64,000 nt of DNA from an uncultured Rubritalea sp. (GTDB lineage: Bacteria; Verrucomicrobiota; Verrucomicrobiia; Verrucomicrobiales; Akkermansiaceae), in contig CAKZNV010000248.1 of NCBI GenBank assembly GCA_937132085.1, positions 1-64,000 on the forward strand, read 5' to 3'. A program made the translations under genes and the position numbers. Below are positions 63,013 to 64,000 of the stretch, piece by piece. The notes under the pieces were generated by a model, which was not told the DNA's origin, searched no databases, and saw only the letters and a program-made list of their open reading frames with translations. Position 1 is the first letter of the stretch. Each line of letters starts with the position of its first letter.

Positions 63013-63040
63013 AATGACTAATGACCATTGACCAATGACT
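63013..63040 (+). repeat. Four 7-base tandem words
   Basis: AATGACT, AATGACC, ATTGACC and AATGACT stand in a row between lptB and hpf. The surrounding 198-base gap 62922-63119 otherwise contains no gene. Confidence 0.75.
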
Positions 63041-63119
63041 TTTTCGAAGAAAACAATCTCAGCCTCACTGGATGGGCCAGTGGAGAGCGATACATAAAAC
63101 ACAAAAGAAAGGAAATATA

Positions 63120-63704
63120 ATGCAAACAAGCAATGCAAACCCCCAAGTAACGATAACAGTAAGACATGAATCTGTAACTGACTCGATACGTGACTTCGTG
63201 CAGAAGAAAATCGGGACACTCCACTTGGATTACCCGAAGATCATCGAAGCACGAGCTATCCTCGACGTTCAGAAGAATAGACACATCGCTGAAATCATAC
63301 TTTTCTGCGCTAACCACATCACCATCGATGCCTCCACTGAAGGCAAGGATATGTATGCAGCGATAGATGAAACTATTTCCAAGATCGCCCGCAGAATGCG
63401 CAAGCACAAGACTCGTCTACTCAAGCGCAACAAGATCAAGCCTGAGCAGAGCATCAAGCATCTCGATGAAAAAGTCTTTGCTGCTAACATCCTCGACACT
63501 CACCTCGATGAGTCAAATGTAGATCCAGAGCCGATGATCGTTCATCGCGAGAGCCAGACTCTCAAGACCCTCAATAAAGAGGACGCTATTCTAGAGCTAG
63601 AGCTCACAGACCGCCCATTCCTCGCGTTCACTAATGCTCGTAGAAATGTGCTGCAGATCATCTATAGACGATCAGATGGCGACTACGCAATCATTCAACC
63701 GTAG
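63120..63704 (+). CDS. hpf: Ribosome hibernation-promoting factor, long form
   Basis: A 194-residue protein. The N-terminal domain (about 8-105) is the ribosome-binding S30AE fold (VTITVRHESVTDSIRDFVQKKIG) and the C-terminal 55 residues hold the dimerisation domain of the long form (DRPFLAFTNARRNVLQIIYRRSDGDY). It stalls ribosomes as dimers in stationary phase. The ATG at 63120 is preceded by AAAGGAA, a true Shine-Dalgarno sequence. A terminator stands after it. Confidence 0.92.
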   Translation: MQTSNANPQVTITVRHESVTDSIRDFVQKKIGTLHLDYPKIIEARAILDVQKNRHIAEIILFCANHITIDASTEGKDMYAAIDETISKIARRMRKHKTRLLKRNKIKPEQSIKHLDEKVFAANILDTHLDESNVDPEPMIVHRESQTLKTLNKEDAILELELTDRPFLAFTNARRNVLQIIYRRSDGDYAIIQP

Positions 63705-63749
63705 GCGCTCCAAAGCATCTAACGATTCTAACAATAGAATCTAACATTC

Positions 63750-63804
63750 ATGGCATTTTAGCTGATAACTTCTAAAGTATATCACTAAAATGCCATCTTT
63801 TTTT
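63750..63804 (+). terminator. Intrinsic terminator after hpf
   Basis: ATGGCATTTTAG (63750-63761) pairs perfectly with CTAAAATGCCAT (63785-63796) over 12 base pairs, followed by CTTTTTTT. A smaller hairpin GATTCTA-ACAA-TAGAATC (63724-63741) precedes it. Confidence 0.9.
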
Positions 63805-63889
63805 AGTTCCCTGTCTTTCCTTAAACTGATAAGAATTTAGTAAGCATTATTCCCACCTCCTAAAACACAACTCTAACAAACACACCAAT

Positions 63890-64000
63890 ATGCGCTGGCA
63901 AGATAGAAGAAAAAGCTCGAACGTAGAAGACCGCAGAGGAGAATCCGTCCCACAAGGTCGCAGCAGAGGCATGGGCGTAGCTGGTGGATTAGGTATTGGT
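63890..64000 (+). CDS. Neutral zinc metallopeptidase of YpfJ type, N-terminal part
   Basis: The window ends 37 codons into this gene. The start MRWQDRRKSSNVEDRRGESV is characteristic of the YpfJ/KPN_02809-type neutral zinc metallopeptidases, whose catalytic HExxH lies further on. Gly-rich start of the next segment (GVAGGLGIG) fits too. Truncated by the window edge, not by mutation as far as is visible. Confidence 0.8.
   Translation, partial: MRWQDRRKSSNVEDRRGESVPQGRSRGMGVAGGLGIG

Noticed and set aside
62922..63119. Possible CRISPR-like repeats between lptB and hpf
   Set aside because: The 7-base words stand directly next to each other without spacers; no repeats of 24-40 bases occur.

Overview
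The window looks like chromosomal DNA of a Gram-negative bacterium of the Verrucomicrobiota, probably near Verrucomicrobiales. The evidence is a very small basic protein of the type shared by Verrucomicrobia and Chlamydiae (28741-28896), a beta-propeller/HEAT/cytochrome c protein of PVC type, a DUF1080 protein, a DUF4175-type protein, a Ser/Thr kinase with a zinc ribbon, and genes for LPS synthesis and export (kdsA, lpt, manC). This is inference from gene content; no rRNA or tRNA gene was seen. Base composition looks even, and there is no insertion sequence, prophage or CRISPR array. Most start codons follow A/C-rich leaders without a Shine-Dalgarno sequence.

Layout. 1-11.4 kb: mostly minus-strand genes. 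These include an aminotransferase and a cell-envelope run (GT2 glycosyltransferase, L,D-transpeptidase lipoprotein, RodA, PrmA), an AEC transporter, and a plus-strand trio led by a DUF1080-alpha/beta hydrolase fusion. 11.5-16.5 kb: monomeric isocitrate dehydrogenase, then an intergenic patch rich in repeats, two GNAT acetyltransferases, a P-loop kinase-like protein and a membrane protein. 16.5-25 kb: rhodanese and DUF1573 proteins, an RNA uracil methyltransferase, AvtA, an SH3 lipoprotein, a dTDP-rhamnose reductase-like protein, ManC and RsmB. 25-27.7 kb: a PAS-AraC regulator divergent from a two-gene hydroxyproline module. 27.8-34.3 kb: Bax-inhibitor protein, the small basic protein, two pseudouridine synthases, a large Ser/Thr kinase and a PHP phosphatase. 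34.3-43 kb: amino-acid metabolism (PhnW, alanine dehydrogenase, a LacI/AraC regulator, a one-domain asparaginase), a large cytochrome protein and an AGCS alanine symporter.

43.1-53.5 kb is the least explained region and the best candidate for an undescribed system. A DUF4175-type membrane/coiled-coil protein is followed by a small secreted charged protein whose frame is cut by one TGA codon, a secreted prenyltransferase/squalene-cyclase-repeat protein, and four consecutive diverged paralogues. Each paralogue carries a signal peptide, short NGD-type beta units and a central jelly-roll-like segment. All run in one direction.

53.5-64 kb: a YdeP-type molybdopterin oxidoreductase with IspD, a convergent minus-strand group (small membrane protein, MnmE, HisC), and then an LPS run: DUF1844, KdsA, a protein joining LptC-like and LptA-like parts, LptB and long-form HPF. 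The lpt-to-hpf order recalls the proteobacterial lpt-rpoN-hpf cluster without rpoN. The window ends inside a YpfJ-type metallopeptidase gene.
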